This document shows positions 36,186-44,986 of a stretch of 64,000 bases of DNA, piece by piece. The position numbers and the translations under genes were made by a program. Within the stretch, counting starts at the first letter, position 1. Each line of letters begins with the position of its first letter. The notes beneath the pieces are model-generated. The model was given only the letters and a program-made list of their open reading frames with translations, ran no database searches and was not told where the DNA came from. This stretch comes from Ruminococcus sp. XPD3002 (GTDB lineage Bacteria; Bacillota; Clostridia; Oscillospirales; Ruminococcaceae). The stretch is from assembly GCA_900119535.1 (NCBI GenBank), contig FPJT01000010.1, positions 62,001 through 126,000 of the forward strand, read 5' to 3'.

Positions 36186-36365
36186 TTTTCAACAGCCTGT
36201 TGAAAACACTGTTGGCAATTGGGTGCAATTGTTGAAAACAATGTGGAAAGTGTGGATAAATACGAAAAATACAAGTTTTACCACCTGTGAAAAGTTGAAA
36301 ACTCGGTGGATAAATGGGGAAAATGTGTAAACAATAAAAATGTATTGTGGAAAAGCTGTCCACAA
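36186..36365. other. Ectopic DnaA-box-like cluster, 15 kb from dnaA
   Basis: Within 180 bases of the carB/lipoprotein gap: a perfect DnaA box TGTGGATAA at 36251-36259; GGTGGATAA 36305-36313; TGTGGAAAG 36242-36250; TGTGGAAAA 36346-36354; TGTCCACAA 36357-36365; and the TTTTCAACA variant at 36186-36194, 36198-36206 (complement) and 36230-36238 (complement). The same word set occurs around dnaA. No protein or RNA gene is visible in 35926-36392. Confidence 0.6.
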
Positions 36366-36392
36366 TAACTCTATGCAAAGGATCTGATCAGA

Positions 36393-36749
36393 ATGAAGAA
36401 AGTATTAGCAATATCGTCCGTATTACTTGCGGCTTGCAGTATCATGACAGGCTGCGGTTCGGACAGGGATCATGCGGAAACAAGTGATACAAGTTCAACA
36501 GTAACCGATTTCGGCTATCGGGATAATGACCACGATAAGCGAATTACCGAGGATGATGCGGAACGCAAGGACAAGCTTGACGCTACAAGTCCCGTCAAGG
36601 AGAGAGTAGATGACGCAGTTGACGGCGCAAAAGATGCAGGCGAAGATATCGTCAGGGGCGCAGGTGAAGCTGCAAAGGACATCGCTGACGGTATGGACGG
36701 TGAACGGGAGACGGAATATCCGACAATTTCGGTAACTACAGGAAGATAA
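36393..36749 (+). CDS. Small lipoprotein
   Basis: 118 residues. Signal peptide with lipobox MTGC (Cys21). The mature part is hydrophilic and Asp/Lys-rich, with an amphipathic stretch DDAVDGAKDAGEDIVRGAGE then AAKDIADG that repeats an Ala/Gly-Asp heptad-like pattern. No domain recognised. Intrinsic terminator follows at once. It sits next to the DnaA-box-like cluster, which covers its promoter region. Confidence 0.7.
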   Translation: MKKVLAISSVLLAACSIMTGCGSDRDHAETSDTSSTVTDFGYRDNDHDKRITEDDAERKDKLDATSPVKERVDDAVDGAKDAGEDIVRGAGEAAKDIADGMDGERETEYPTISVTTGR

Positions 36750-36757
36750 AAAGATAA

Positions 36758-36790
36758 GGGGACAGCATTACATTTGGCTGTCCCCTGTTT
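36758..36790 (+). terminator. Terminator after the small lipoprotein
   Basis: GGGGACAG (36758-36765) and CTGTCCCC (36778-36785), followed by TGTTTTG. Confidence 0.6.
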
Positions 36791-36801
36791 TGTATTCTTT
36801 T

Positions 36802-37027
36802 GAGGGAACGCCCTCACTTACAGGGCGTTCCCTCTTTCAAAACAGTCCACTGGACTGTTTTGAAATTCACCCTTTGCGGTGACTCCCTACAGTGTAGGGA
36901 GATGTCAGCGAAGCTGACAGATGGTCATCGCTCCTGTTAGGAGCGCTTTGTAGAATGTGGGACGCTGTCCCACACCCTGCCAGAGGCTCTGCCTCTGGAC
37001 TTCGCTAAAGGGGTGAAACCCCTTTAG
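36802..37027. repeat. Array of nine consecutive hairpins
   Basis: Palindromes packed end to end: 36802-36834 (13-bp arms), 36835-36865 (15-bp arms, 1-base loop), 36867-36882 (5), 36883-36901 (9), 36903-36919 (7), 36929-36945 (7), 36956-36974 (8), 36980-36998 (8) and 37005-37027 (9). All arms are perfect but the sequences differ from each other. The array fills the gap between the lipoprotein terminator and the pepV stop at 37037. No ORF. Nature unknown: composite of dispersed palindromes, or a structured RNA. Confidence 0.8.
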
Positions 37028-37036
37028 AATCCCAAA

Positions 37037-38338
37037 TTATCCGCAGATCTCGATAATAGCCGCAGCCATTATCTCCGCATTTTTTATCAGGTTTTCCGAG
37101 GTAATAAATTCGTCAGGCGAATGCATCCTGCCGTCCTCGCCGGGAAATTCAGCTCCGAAAGCGACTCCGCCCTCTATTTCGTGTACGTAAGTACCTCCGC
37201 CGATAGCGATACAGCGGCCTTTGTCGCCTGTAATTCCCTCATAAGCACGGAGAAGCGCCTGCACAAACGGACTGTTCTCATCGGTACAGTGCGGATCAAC
37301 TCCCTCGCAGGAATCGATCTCGAAACCTGCATCACGGAGTTTTCCACATATTATTTCACTTATCTCATTTTTGCTGCGGTCCAGCGGGAAACGAATGTCG
37401 ATACCGCCGCAAAGCCTTCCGTTCTCGGTGTTGAGCATGGAAAGCACACAGGTCATATCTCCCGATATATCGTCACGGAAACCAAGTCCGCAGCTCTTGC
37501 CGTTTAATTCACCGTGTGGGAAAAGTTCCGAGAGACTTTTCAACATCGGCAGACCGTGATCGGTGGATCGCAGAAACTTTGTTATAGCGTTTTCGCCTTT
37601 TTCGGGAGTTGAAGCATGAGCGGAGCTGCCTTCCACAGTTCCGAAAACTGCCTCTGTATCGGCATTTCCTGCCTTCGGAAGCTGATATTTACAGCTTGCA
37701 GGAACTGCGTTTATAACGGTACCTGCCGAGATTTCAACATTCTCAGGTGCAACTGTTGAAAAGTAAACTCTCAGCATACCTTTTTCCGCATTTATAACGG
37801 GGTATTCGCCGTCGGGAGTGAATACATTCGGCGGAAGCTGACGCTTCTGACGGTAGTAAGCCAGATCAGCCGAACCGTTCTCCTCGTTCGTACCGAAAAG
37901 GAGTCGCACGCCCTTTTTCAGGGGGATACCGAGTTCTTTCACAGCTTTTGCGGCGTAGAGCGCAGCTACGGCAGGTCCCTTATCGTCGCAGGTTCCTCTG
38001 CCGACCAGTTTATCGGTCTTTTCATCGTAGGTAAGGGTGAAAGGCGGACTGCTCCAGCCGCTTCCCACAGGTACTACATCAAGGTGTGCGAGAATGCCGA
38101 GTTCGGGGGAGAGATCGTTCAAATCTGCTGTACCAACATAGTTTTCAACATTTTCAACGTTGAAACCGGACTCCCGACACTTTTCAAGCATTATTTCAAG
38201 GGCGCGTTTGGGTTCTTTTCCGAAGGGAGCGCCTTCCTCAGCTTCTCCCTGAACGCTTGGAACTGCCACAAGTTCAGCGAGGAAGTCTATCATTTCCTGT
38301 TTATGTTCTTCAAGATATTTTTTTATTGAGTTCTGCAT
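37037..38338 (-). CDS. pepV: M20-family dipeptidase (PepV-like)
   Basis: 433 residues. Metal-site motifs ILAHLDVVPVGSGW (near 85) and GRGTCDDKGPAVAAL (near 115), catalytic Glu in LFGTNEENGS (near 150). PepV-type insertion domain follows and the final His is in YVHEIEGG. It cleaves dipeptides with two zinc ions in the cytoplasm, salvaging amino acids. ATG 38338 with GGAGG. Monocistronic by appearance. Confidence 0.88.
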   Translation of the reverse strand: MQNSIKKYLEEHKQEMIDFLAELVAVPSVQGEAEEGAPFGKEPKRALEIMLEKCRESGFNVENVENYVGTADLNDLSPELGILAHLDVVPVGSGWSSPPFTLTYDEKTDKLVGRGTCDDKGPAVAALYAAKAVKELGIPLKKGVRLLFGTNEENGSADLAYYRQKRQLPPNVFTPDGEYPVINAEKGMLRVYFSTVAPENVEISAGTVINAVPASCKYQLPKAGNADTEAVFGTVEGSSAHASTPEKGENAITKFLRSTDHGLPMLKSLSELFPHGELNGKSCGLGFRDDISGDMTCVLSMLNTENGRLCGGIDIRFPLDRSKNEISEIICGKLRDAGFEIDSCEGVDPHCTDENSPFVQALLRAYEGITGDKGRCIAIGGGTYVHEIEGGVAFGAEFPGEDGRMHSPDEFITSENLIKNAEIMAAAIIEICG

Positions 38339-38351
38339 TGTAACCTCCGTA

Positions 38352-38384
38352 TAAAATACAAAAAACCGCAGAACTGACTGCGGC
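38352..38384 (-). terminator. Terminator downstream of the sugar ATPase
   Basis: CCGCAG/CTGCGG stem (38366-38383) followed on the minus strand by a long T-run (plus A run 38352-38365). Confidence 0.6.
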
Positions 38385-38451
38385 TTTTTGCCCCGATCAT
38401 CTTTGAGGACGACCGAGAAGAAAGAAAGGATAAATATGAAAAGTGAATATA

Positions 38452-39591
38452 TCAGTTAACAATTGCCTTCTCTGTTTCCTTATCGAAGATATGGATTCTG
38501 TTAGGATCGATAGCTACCTTGATGTCATCACCAGGCTTAGCTGTTGATCTTGGGCTTACTCTTGCTGTAAGCGGAATACCTTCGCAGAGGAGGTAGAGGT
38601 ATGTTTCTGCACCCATCATTTCAGTGATCTCGACATATGCATCGATGATACCTGTTGTAGCATTTGAAAGGTACATTTCCTCATCGTGGATGCTCTCAGG
38701 ACGAACGCCGAGGATGATCTCCTTGCCAACATAGTGACCGAGTGCATCATTTACCTTAGACTCAGGAACGATGATCTGGTACTTAACGCCCTGTCTCATT
38801 CTTGAATCGTTTGAACCGAATTCAACTATATACTGGCCATACTCTTCCTTGAGTACAGCGTCGATGAAGTTCATCTGAGGTGATCCGAGGAAGCCTGCAA
38901 CGAACTTGTTTGTAGGATTCTCGTAGAGGTTCTGAGGTGTATCGACCTGCTGAACGAAACCGTCCTTCATACAAACGATACGATCGCCCATTGTCATAGC
39001 CTCTGTCTGGTCATGAGTTACATAGATGAATGTTGTACCGAGCTTCTTGTGGATCTTAGCAATCTCGGTTCTCATCTGTGCACGGAGCTTAGCATCGAGG
39101 TTTGAGAGAGGCTCGTCGAGGAGGAATACCTTAGGTGAACGAACGATAGCACGACCGAGCGCAACACGCTGTCTCTGACCACCTGACATAGCCTTTGGCT
39201 TTCTGTCGAGGAGGTGTGTAAGGTCGAGAATCTTAGCAGCTTCGTTAACCTTTCTCTCTATTTCTTCCTTAGGAACTTTACGGAGCTTAAGTCCGAAAGC
39301 CATGTTATCGAAAACAGTCATATGTGGGTACAGAGCGTAGTTCTGGAAAACCATTGCGATATCTCTGTCCTTAGGAGCGATGTCGTTTACGAGACGATCG
39401 CCTATATAAAGTTCACCCTCTGAGATTTCTTCAAGTCCTGCGATCATACGGAGAGTTGTTGACTTACCGCATCCCGAAGGTCCAACGAGAACGATAAATT
39501 CCTTATCTCTTATTTCTAAGTTAACATCTGAAACAGCAACAACGCCGCCCGGATATTTCTTGTAAATGCCTTTAAGTGTTAAGCCTGCCAT
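38452..39591 (-). CDS. ugpC: Carbohydrate ABC transporter ATPase (MsmX/UgpC type)
   Basis: 379 residues. Walker [10 protein letters not shown], signature [17 protein letters not shown], Walker [14 protein letters not shown]-loop VTHDQTEAM, then an MOIP/TOBE regulatory domain ([12 protein letters not shown]). MsmX-type proteins energise several sugar importers. There are no permease or binding-protein genes beside it, which fits a shared multitask ATPase. A good promoter is at 39664-39692. The ribosome site is weak (AGGACTGGA). Confidence 0.92.
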   Translation of the reverse strand: MAGLTLKGIYKKYPGGVVAVSDVNLEIRDKEFIVLVGPSGCGKSTTLRMIAGLEEISEGELYIGDRLVNDIAPKDRDIAMVFQNYALYPHMTVFDNMAFGLKLRKVPKEEIERKVNEAAKILDLTHLLDRKPKAMSGGQRQRVALGRAIVRSPKVFLLDEPLSNLDAKLRAQMRTEIAKIHKKLGTTFIYVTHDQTEAMTMGDRIVCMKDGFVQQVDTPQNLYENPTNKFVAGFLGSPQMNFIDAVLKEEYGQYIVEFGSNDSRMRQGVKYQIIVPESKVNDALGHYVGKEIILGVRPESIHDEEMYLSNATTGIIDAYVEITEMMGAETYLYLLCEGIPLTARVSPRSTAKPGDDIKVAIDPNRIHIFDKETEKAIVN

Positions 39592-39663
39592 TTAGTCCAG
39601 TCCTCCAGTTCAAAATTTCTTGCTGATAATTTATTATTTCTACACAGTATCAGCTATGTTAAT

Positions 39664-39692
39664 ATAATACCATTTTTCCGTAAATTTTTCAA
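39664..39692 (-). promoter_or_regulatory. Promoter of the sugar ATPase gene
   Basis: Minus strand TTGAAA (39692-39687), 17 bases, TATTAT (39669-39664). Confidence 0.6.
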
Positions 39693-39716
39693 GATGCTAA
39701 ATTGACAAACTTACAT

Positions 39717-40496
39717 TTACTTGTTTATTAACAATGCCGAAAAAAAAGCCGAAAAATCCGAACAGAAAGCTTCAAAATCGATTGGACGGAACAAGTTTTC
39801 AACATCTTTGTGCAATAATTCCATACATTGACCGCATGCCAGTTTTTCGGGGAGAATCAGACCTCCGACGGAAACTCTCATTAAAGTTTCAACATGGTTG
39901 TCAACAGATGCGAACATTCTTTTAACTTGATGGTATTTTCCTTCGTTCAACTGGATAAAAGCCAGTAAATCGCTGTTTTCAGCTTTTCGGACAAGCGCGG
40001 GCAGGCACTGCTCCCCATTAGATAAGGCTATTCCTTTTTTGAATATGTCAACATATTTATTTTGAAAAGGTCTGTCAAGTTTCACAATATATATTTTCGG
40101 TATATGGTGCTTCGGAGAGAGTATCCTGTGTGCGAGATCACCGTCATCCGTTATCAGCAGTGCTCCCAGTGAATCCTTGTCAAGTCTGCCTGCGGGGAAC
40201 ATATCTTTTGTTCGCATATCGGGCGGAATGAGCTTCATAACTGTCTTGCCGTCCTTATCGTCGGTAGAGCAGACATATCCTGCGGGCTTGTTAAGGAGGA
40301 TATACCTGTAGCGCTGTGAGGAAATAGTCTTTCCCAAGACGCTTACTGTATCCTTATCGGAGTCTATTTTTCTGTCGGCAGCTTTTTCAACAATGCCGTT
40401 GACAGAAAGCTGACCTTTCTTTGCAAGCTCTTTTATATTGCTTCTTGAATATTCAGTTCTTTCAGATATGAATTTATCAAGTCTGATAAGTGCCAT
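39717..40496 (-). CDS. rsuA: 16S-type pseudouridine synthase (RsuA family)
   Basis: 259 residues. N-terminal S4 domain (IRLDKFISERTEYSRSNIKE), then the catalytic domain with YILLNKPAGYVCST, catalytic Asp in AGRLDKDSLGALLITDDGDL and EGKYHQVKRMFA. It isomerises a uridine in rRNA; RsuA acts on U516 of 16S. The C-terminus is longer than usual by about 20 residues (FCSDFSAFFSALLINK). Start ATG 40496 behind AAAGGAG. Confidence 0.88.
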   Translation of the reverse strand: MALIRLDKFISERTEYSRSNIKELAKKGQLSVNGIVEKAADRKIDSDKDTVSVLGKTISSQRYRYILLNKPAGYVCSTDDKDGKTVMKLIPPDMRTKDMFPAGRLDKDSLGALLITDDGDLAHRILSPKHHIPKIYIVKLDRPFQNKYVDIFKKGIALSNGEQCLPALVRKAENSDLLAFIQLNEGKYHQVKRMFASVDNHVETLMRVSVGGLILPEKLACGQCMELLHKDVENLFRPIDFEAFCSDFSAFFSALLINK

Positions 40497-40583
40497 TCGG
40501 GCTCCTTTCGTGAATATAACAGGTTATATGGTGAATAATATATATTGTCCGCAAAGCGGAAACAAAGTATCGGAGGTATATTT

Positions 40584-41009
40584 ATGAAGAAAAGTACGGC
40601 AGTTATACTTATTTCAGCCGCAGTCATCCTTGCGGTCATCGTGATACTATTCCCTGACAGCAGGACCTATGAAAACGAACCGACGCTCATACCTGCGGCG
40701 ACGGTATCCCAGCGCATAAGCTTTTTCGCCTCTCACGGCTGGGAGGTTGAAGAAGTATCCGAAAGGGACATAATCATCCCTGCGGAATTCACAGGTGAGT
40801 ATAAGGAATACGCTGAAATACAGCGTTCACAGCATCTTCCGCTTGACCGCTTCAAAGGACACAGTGGAAAGATATACATATATAATGTAAAAAACTACAG
40901 CCCCGAAAGCCATAAAATGCTTGCGGAGCTGATCGTATGTGATGATACAGCCGCAGCCTCGCTTGTATACAGTGAGGACGGCGGAAGTATAAGACTGCCT
41001 GTTATATAA
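40584..41009 (+). CDS. DUF4830-like membrane-anchored protein
   Basis: 141 residues. One N-terminal membrane helix (AVILISAAVILAVIVILF), then RISFFASHGWEVEEVSERDI, EFTGEYKEYAEIQRSQHLPL and KIYIYNVKNYSPES, matching the GWEV / IP-x-x-F-x-x-Y-x-x-Y / L-x-x-x-G-K pattern of DUF4830 as I remember it. GGAGGT is 8 bases upstream of ATG 40584. Function unknown. Confidence 0.65.
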   Translation: MKKSTAVILISAAVILAVIVILFPDSRTYENEPTLIPAATVSQRISFFASHGWEVEEVSERDIIIPAEFTGEYKEYAEIQRSQHLPLDRFKGHSGKIYIYNVKNYSPESHKMLAELIVCDDTAAASLVYSEDGGSIRLPVI

Positions 41010-41011
41010 GA

Positions 41012-41386
41012 TTATTTGAAAGCCTGGATAAGGTCACCGAGGAATGGGATCTTAAGAGCCTTGCCTCTCCAAACGCCGATAAGGAGAATTACCCATGCAG
41101 CGAGCATAGCAAGTGTTATAACAAGATTTAAAATAGTACCAAGTACAGGGATATGAGCAAGGATAGTCTTTATTATGTTAAGAGCAAAAACACCGATCAT
41201 CCATGCTAAGCACTGGTTTGAGTGGAATTTGCAGTAATCGGAATACTTATTAGTAATAAACGGAACGAAGAAAAGGATCGGGATAAGATAAGCTACAAAA
41301 GCGTGTACTCTGTATGTTTCAGAGTCGGGACCGAAGCTTTCCTCAGCAGCGGGATCGTTAAAAGTTTCAAAGATGTTATCAAGCAT
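41012..41386 (-). CDS. Small membrane protein (DUF4870-like)
   Basis: 124 residues, with three hydrophobic segments: VAYLIPILFFVPFI, FALNIIKTILAHIPVLGTIL and ITLAMLAAWVILLIGVWRG. HSNQCLAWMIG between them is typical of DUF4870/TM2-like small proteins (FHxxQ...). ATG 41386 is favoured, 9 bases after GGAGG; ATG 41392 is closer. Start lies inside the nrdR end, so translation is coupled. Confidence 0.65.
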   Translation of the reverse strand: MLDNIFETFNDPAAEESFGPDSETYRVHAFVAYLIPILFFVPFITNKYSDYCKFHSNQCLAWMIGVFALNIIKTILAHIPVLGTILNLVITLAMLAAWVILLIGVWRGKALKIPFLGDLIQAFK

Positions 41387-41870
41387 TTTCATTTACCTCC
41401 AATAATTTATCGTCAGGAGCGGTGTTTTTTCTTTCCAGCTCACTGATCATCTCCACAAAACTTGCAATATCCGTAAATTCTTCGTATACAGAAGCAAATC
41501 GGATATATGCTATCAGATCGATCTCCCTCAGCTTTTCAAGCACGAGTTCGCCGATCTCTCTTGATTTTGCTACAGTTTTAAGATCGTTTGCAAAATGATT
41601 CTCGACATAATTTGCTATATCTTCTACCTGATCATAGGTCACGGGACGCTTTTTTATAGCGCTGTAGATGCCTTTTATCAGCTTGCTGCTGTCAAAGGGC
41701 TCGTACATACCGCTTTTCTTTTCAACCATGAGCAGTGGCTTTTCAACAGCCTCAAAGGTAGTGAATCTTGCGAGGCATTTTGTACATTCACGCCGTCGTT
41801 TGATCTTGTTCTCCTTTGGTCTTGAATCGATGACTTTTGAATCATCGAAGCCGCAGTATGGGCATTTCAT
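41379..41870 (-). CDS. nrdR: Ribonucleotide reductase repressor NrdR
   Basis: 163 residues. Zinc ribbon MKCPYCGFDDSKVIDSR...CTKC (Cys3, Cys6 and the later pair), then the ATP-cone domain (VEKKSGMYEPFDSSKLIKGI). It senses ATP/dATP and represses nrd genes. It overlaps the TIM-barrel gene by ATGA (41867-41870). Confidence 0.97.
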   Translation of the reverse strand: MKCPYCGFDDSKVIDSRPKENKIKRRRECTKCLARFTTFEAVEKPLLMVEKKSGMYEPFDSSKLIKGIYSAIKKRPVTYDQVEDIANYVENHFANDLKTVAKSREIGELVLEKLREIDLIAYIRFASVYEEFTDIASFVEMISELERKNTAPDDKLLEVNENA

Positions 41871-42664
41871 GTGATCACCTCTCTGCTGTAGGGCTCTGTC
41901 ATGCCAACAAGTCTGTTATAGCTTGAGATCAGATCGCTGATGCCGCCGAAGCCGCTGCGGTAAAGCTCAAGAATAACGTTTGCATCGGGATTCAGCTGTG
42001 CAAGGCGCTGAAAGAACTGTTTGAACCTGAAACTGCCCTTTCCTATGAGCATGCAGTCGCCGAGCTCTCCCGAATCGCTGATATGGACATGTCTTATTTT
42101 ATCGCCTGCTGCTTCGAGGAATGCGAAGGGGGATTCTCCTGCACGTATAGCCTGTTTTGTATCAAGGACAAATGCGAACTCGTTTCCGAGCATTCTTGCG
42201 ATATCTCGTATGAATGCAGAGGAAGCGCTCTGACATCTTGAAACGTTTTCAACGGCTACTGTTATACCGAACTCTTTTCCGAGGCGGTAAAGCTGAGAAT
42301 ACCTTTCACAGTAAAGCTCTTTGCCGCGGTCAGCCTTACCTCCGTGAAAGACGAAGATATCGGCGCCGACAATGTTCATGAAGCGAAAATACAGCTTATA
42401 GTATTCAAGAATATCATTTATGCGCCGCTCGTAGTCCGAAAAGAACATAAGCGGCTCGATCTCGCATGTAAAGGGGTGGACCGAAACACACTGAGCATCA
42501 AAGCGTCTCAACATATTAGCAGCGCCGTGAGCGAAGCCTTTTTTCAGTTCGGAATGGGTATTTATGAATATCTCAACACAAGATACGCCATTCACAGTAA
42601 GATCATACAGGCTTTCTTCCAGCGGCTTAGGGTAAAGACAAGCAGTCGAGACTCCCGCGCGCAC
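41867..42664 (-). CDS. Sugar phosphate isomerase/epimerase-like TIM-barrel protein
   Basis: 265 residues. AP-endonuclease-2/xylose-isomerase-like fold: GVSCVEIFINTHSEL, IFVFHGGKADRG, VAVENVSRCQSAS, FVLDTKQAIRAGE, HVHISDSG and VILELYRSGF carry the expected Glu/His/Asp metal ligands. Substrate cannot be deduced. GTG start at 42664 behind GGAGGAG. Coupled to nrdR downstream. Confidence 0.8.
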   Translation of the reverse strand: MRAGVSTACLYPKPLEESLYDLTVNGVSCVEIFINTHSELKKGFAHGAANMLRRFDAQCVSVHPFTCEIEPLMFFSDYERRINDILEYYKLYFRFMNIVGADIFVFHGGKADRGKELYCERYSQLYRLGKEFGITVAVENVSRCQSASSAFIRDIARMLGNEFAFVLDTKQAIRAGESPFAFLEAAGDKIRHVHISDSGELGDCMLIGKGSFRFKQFFQRLAQLNPDANVILELYRSGFGGISDLISSYNRLVGMTEPYSREVIT

Positions 42665-42801
42665 GGTAAAACTCCTCCAATCAAGATTTATGATTTTATT
42701 ATAACTGTTTTTTCCATAGTTGTCAAGATTAAAACTTACAAATCTGATACTTTTATTGAAATAATATGTGAATATTTTCTGAAATTCTCGTATGCTGCGA
42801 G

Positions 42802-44109
42802 TTATTTGCCGCCTTTCATTTTGTATATCATCTCATCTGTCATGATCCTTACTCTTGTTCCCGGCGGGAACATTTTGTCCGCAAATTTTTCCATGGCGTT
42901 CTTTTTCATTTTGCGCTTCTGTATGGGTGCAAGTGCAGGAGAAGAGGAAGAATCGGTCCAGAGCTGATTATGTTCGGGGGACATGTACTTCTGAAGGAGC
43001 ATCCTGTCGCCTACACTGCTGTTGTATGTGAATATCTCGAAGGGCAGCTCACAGGAGCTGTAGCCGAATTTATCAAGAAAATCGGCAAAGTGAGAGCGGA
43101 ATACCGCAACGAAATCATCTCTGCCTGCACGAGTTTCGGGACATTTTTCCATGGCGTCGAGAATTGCGGACTGAAGCTCGTTCTCGGGCTTGAACTTCTT
43201 GACCAGCTGAAGCGGACCGTATACCATGAATCCCAGCATATAGCCGTCGCTGCAGAAATCACTGTGAGGCTGACGGTTCTGCGGTACATCGAAGCCATAG
43301 GCGCCATAGATGCCGAAAGCGCAGTGGAGTGCGAGACAGGCAGGGGATTCATAATCGTAGATATGTCTTGCCTGAACAGCACAGCGAAGGTTTCCCGAAC
43401 GCACCATGAGCATATCGACAGGTGCGGCAAGAAGTGCTTTAGCTCCCTGCATTATAGGCTTTTCAACGTCTCTTTCAACATTTCCGCCGATATTCAGCAG
43501 TTCCCTTGCGGAAACTCCCGATCGTCTGAGCACCTCTGCAAAAATATCGTTCCTTTCGGATGCATCAAGTTCTGAGGTCACTATCAGCTCGTCGCAGGTC
43601 TCATATCCGTATCTGCTGAGTACGTTTACGGCTATACTGCGGGGATAGGGCATATCTGCCGTTATGATGACCTTTTTCCTGTTCTCTTTTGCTTTGGTGA
43701 ATATAAGCTTGCCGAATTCTCTCGGATAAGCGAAATAAACATATAGTTCACATTCTCTTTTCAGGAGCTTATCGCGGCTCGATTGGCTTATCTTGCTCTT
43801 TTTCATGAGTATATCATAGATGAGGTCGATAGTCAGCTTACCGCTTTTCTGAGTTTTTTTCTCAGCCTCTTCCTGTGCTTCGGTACGGAGCTCGGTAAAG
43901 GTACGTTTGCCTATATACAGGCTTTTGAAGTCGTCCTCGAGAAGCATGAATATATCATAATATTCCGAAAAGGGCAGTAGTACGAGTACATCTTCAAGGC
44001 GTATATTAACAGCTTTTATATCAGGTCTTTCAACTTCGCCTGTCATCTTTTTTATAAGTGCCGATTGTTCGGGATTCAGGCTTCGTGATGTCTGAACCGC
44101 TTCAAACAT
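42802..44109 (-). CDS. HAD-superfamily-like protein with degenerate active site
   Basis: 435 residues. Middle part KKVIITADMPYPRSIAVNVL, CDELIVTSELDASERNDIFA and NIGGNVERDVEKPIMQGAKA follows the layout of the multidomain HAD proteins linked to surface polysaccharides (YISDMYLP..., VSS..., GDN..SD...A). At motif I the expected FDVFDTL reads IRLEDVL, so the nucleophilic Asp appears replaced by Arg and the Thr by Val. Glycosyltransferase or capsule genes are not beside it. Probably catalytically inactive. Ribosome site AAAGGAG. Confidence 0.55.
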   Translation of the reverse strand: MFEAVQTSRSLNPEQSALIKKMTGEVERPDIKAVNIRLEDVLVLLPFSEYYDIFMLLEDDFKSLYIGKRTFTELRTEAQEEAEKKTQKSGKLTIDLIYDILMKKSKISQSSRDKLLKRECELYVYFAYPREFGKLIFTKAKENRKKVIITADMPYPRSIAVNVLSRYGYETCDELIVTSELDASERNDIFAEVLRRSGVSARELLNIGGNVERDVEKPIMQGAKALLAAPVDMLMVRSGNLRCAVQARHIYDYESPACLALHCAFGIYGAYGFDVPQNRQPHSDFCSDGYMLGFMVYGPLQLVKKFKPENELQSAILDAMEKCPETRAGRDDFVAVFRSHFADFLDKFGYSSCELPFEIFTYNSSVGDRMLLQKYMSPEHNQLWTDSSSSPALAPIQKRKMKKNAMEKFADKMFPPGTRVRIMTDEMIYKMKGGK

Positions 44110-44194
44110 AGTATCACTCCTTTATATAATGTGCGGTGCTGCCTTAAACAGGTTATGGGCGGAACTATAGTCCCGCCCTTTGATTTGTATTGAA

Positions 44195-44986
44195 TTATTG
44201 CAGATTAAGGTGTTTGTTGAGTATATTCGTCAGCAGGAACCAGAATAATGCTGAAACGAGTGTGAATACTCCGGCTACTATGAACATTCCGAAGTCTTCG
44301 CTGTTGGTAGCAAGTATTATAGCTGACATAAGTCTTGAGAAGAATGTTATTCCGAGTGTTATCGAGAAAAATACGATGATAGCTGTTACGCATCCCTTAC
44401 TGTTGGTCATGGAGTTGAACGCTGTGATGAGATAACCATAGAGTATGAACATGATGAAGCCTGTTATCAGTATCAGCACAACGCCGAGCTTTTCATGTAT
44501 CGGGATATTCGGATCTGTGATGCCTCCGATTATTTCGTTGAGGACCTCTATCGTATCAGTTCCGCCTGTAATGAGCATACCTACGATAAGTACGATGCCG
44601 CAGACTATATAGTTCGCAAGTCCTGCAAGGAGCTTTGCTGCAACATGCTCTGTAGCTGTTACGGGAAGGGTATTTGTGAGATATCCCTCGTCCGTGAACA
44701 TGTTTTTCTGGAAACGGCGGATATTGTCAATTATAGCGAAGAACGGCATAGCTGCCGACAGAGCGCCGAATATGAATGTGATTGTCATGAACGCTATGTA
44801 TACCGTAGACATCATCGGATCGGTGGATGATGCATCGAAAGCGCTGTCGATTTTTTCAGGTGATAATGAGATTATTGTGGAAGAAAGAATCTTCAGCACA
44901 AGAGCAATAAGAAGAAATATAATATATATCATCGAAAAGGTCTTTATGATATATCTGAATTCGTGCTTTATAAGAGTTCCTAACAT
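44195..44986 (-). CDS. ABC-2-type permease
   Basis: 263 residues, six hydrophobic helices (starts about 18, 60, 105, 155, 185, 230). MLGTLIKHEFRYIIKTF at the N-terminus is typical of ABC-2 permeases preceding helix 1. Start overlaps the ATPase end by 7 bases, so both subunits form one transporter. Substrate unknown; context suggests peptide or lipid export or self-protection. Confidence 0.82.
   Translation of the reverse strand: MLGTLIKHEFRYIIKTFSMIYIIFLLIALVLKILSSTIISLSPEKIDSAFDASSTDPMMSTVYIAFMTITFIFGALSAAMPFFAIIDNIRRFQKNMFTDEGYLTNTLPVTATEHVAAKLLAGLANYIVCGIVLIVGMLITGGTDTIEVLNEIIGGITDPNIPIHEKLGVVLILITGFIMFILYGYLITAFNSMTNSKGCVTAIIVFFSITLGITFFSRLMSAIILATNSEDFGMFIVAGVFTLVSALFWFLLTNILNKHLNLQ

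Noticed and set aside
36802..37027. CRISPR array reading of the hairpin cluster
   Set aside because: Units are not repeats of one sequence and there are no equal-length spacers or cas genes nearby.
37700..40000. TTTTCAACA-like words in pepV and the RsuA-family gene
   Set aside because: They occur inside coding sequence and are not clustered with TTATCCACA-like boxes, so I did not count them as an origin-type site. Their presence cautions against over-weighting this word alone.
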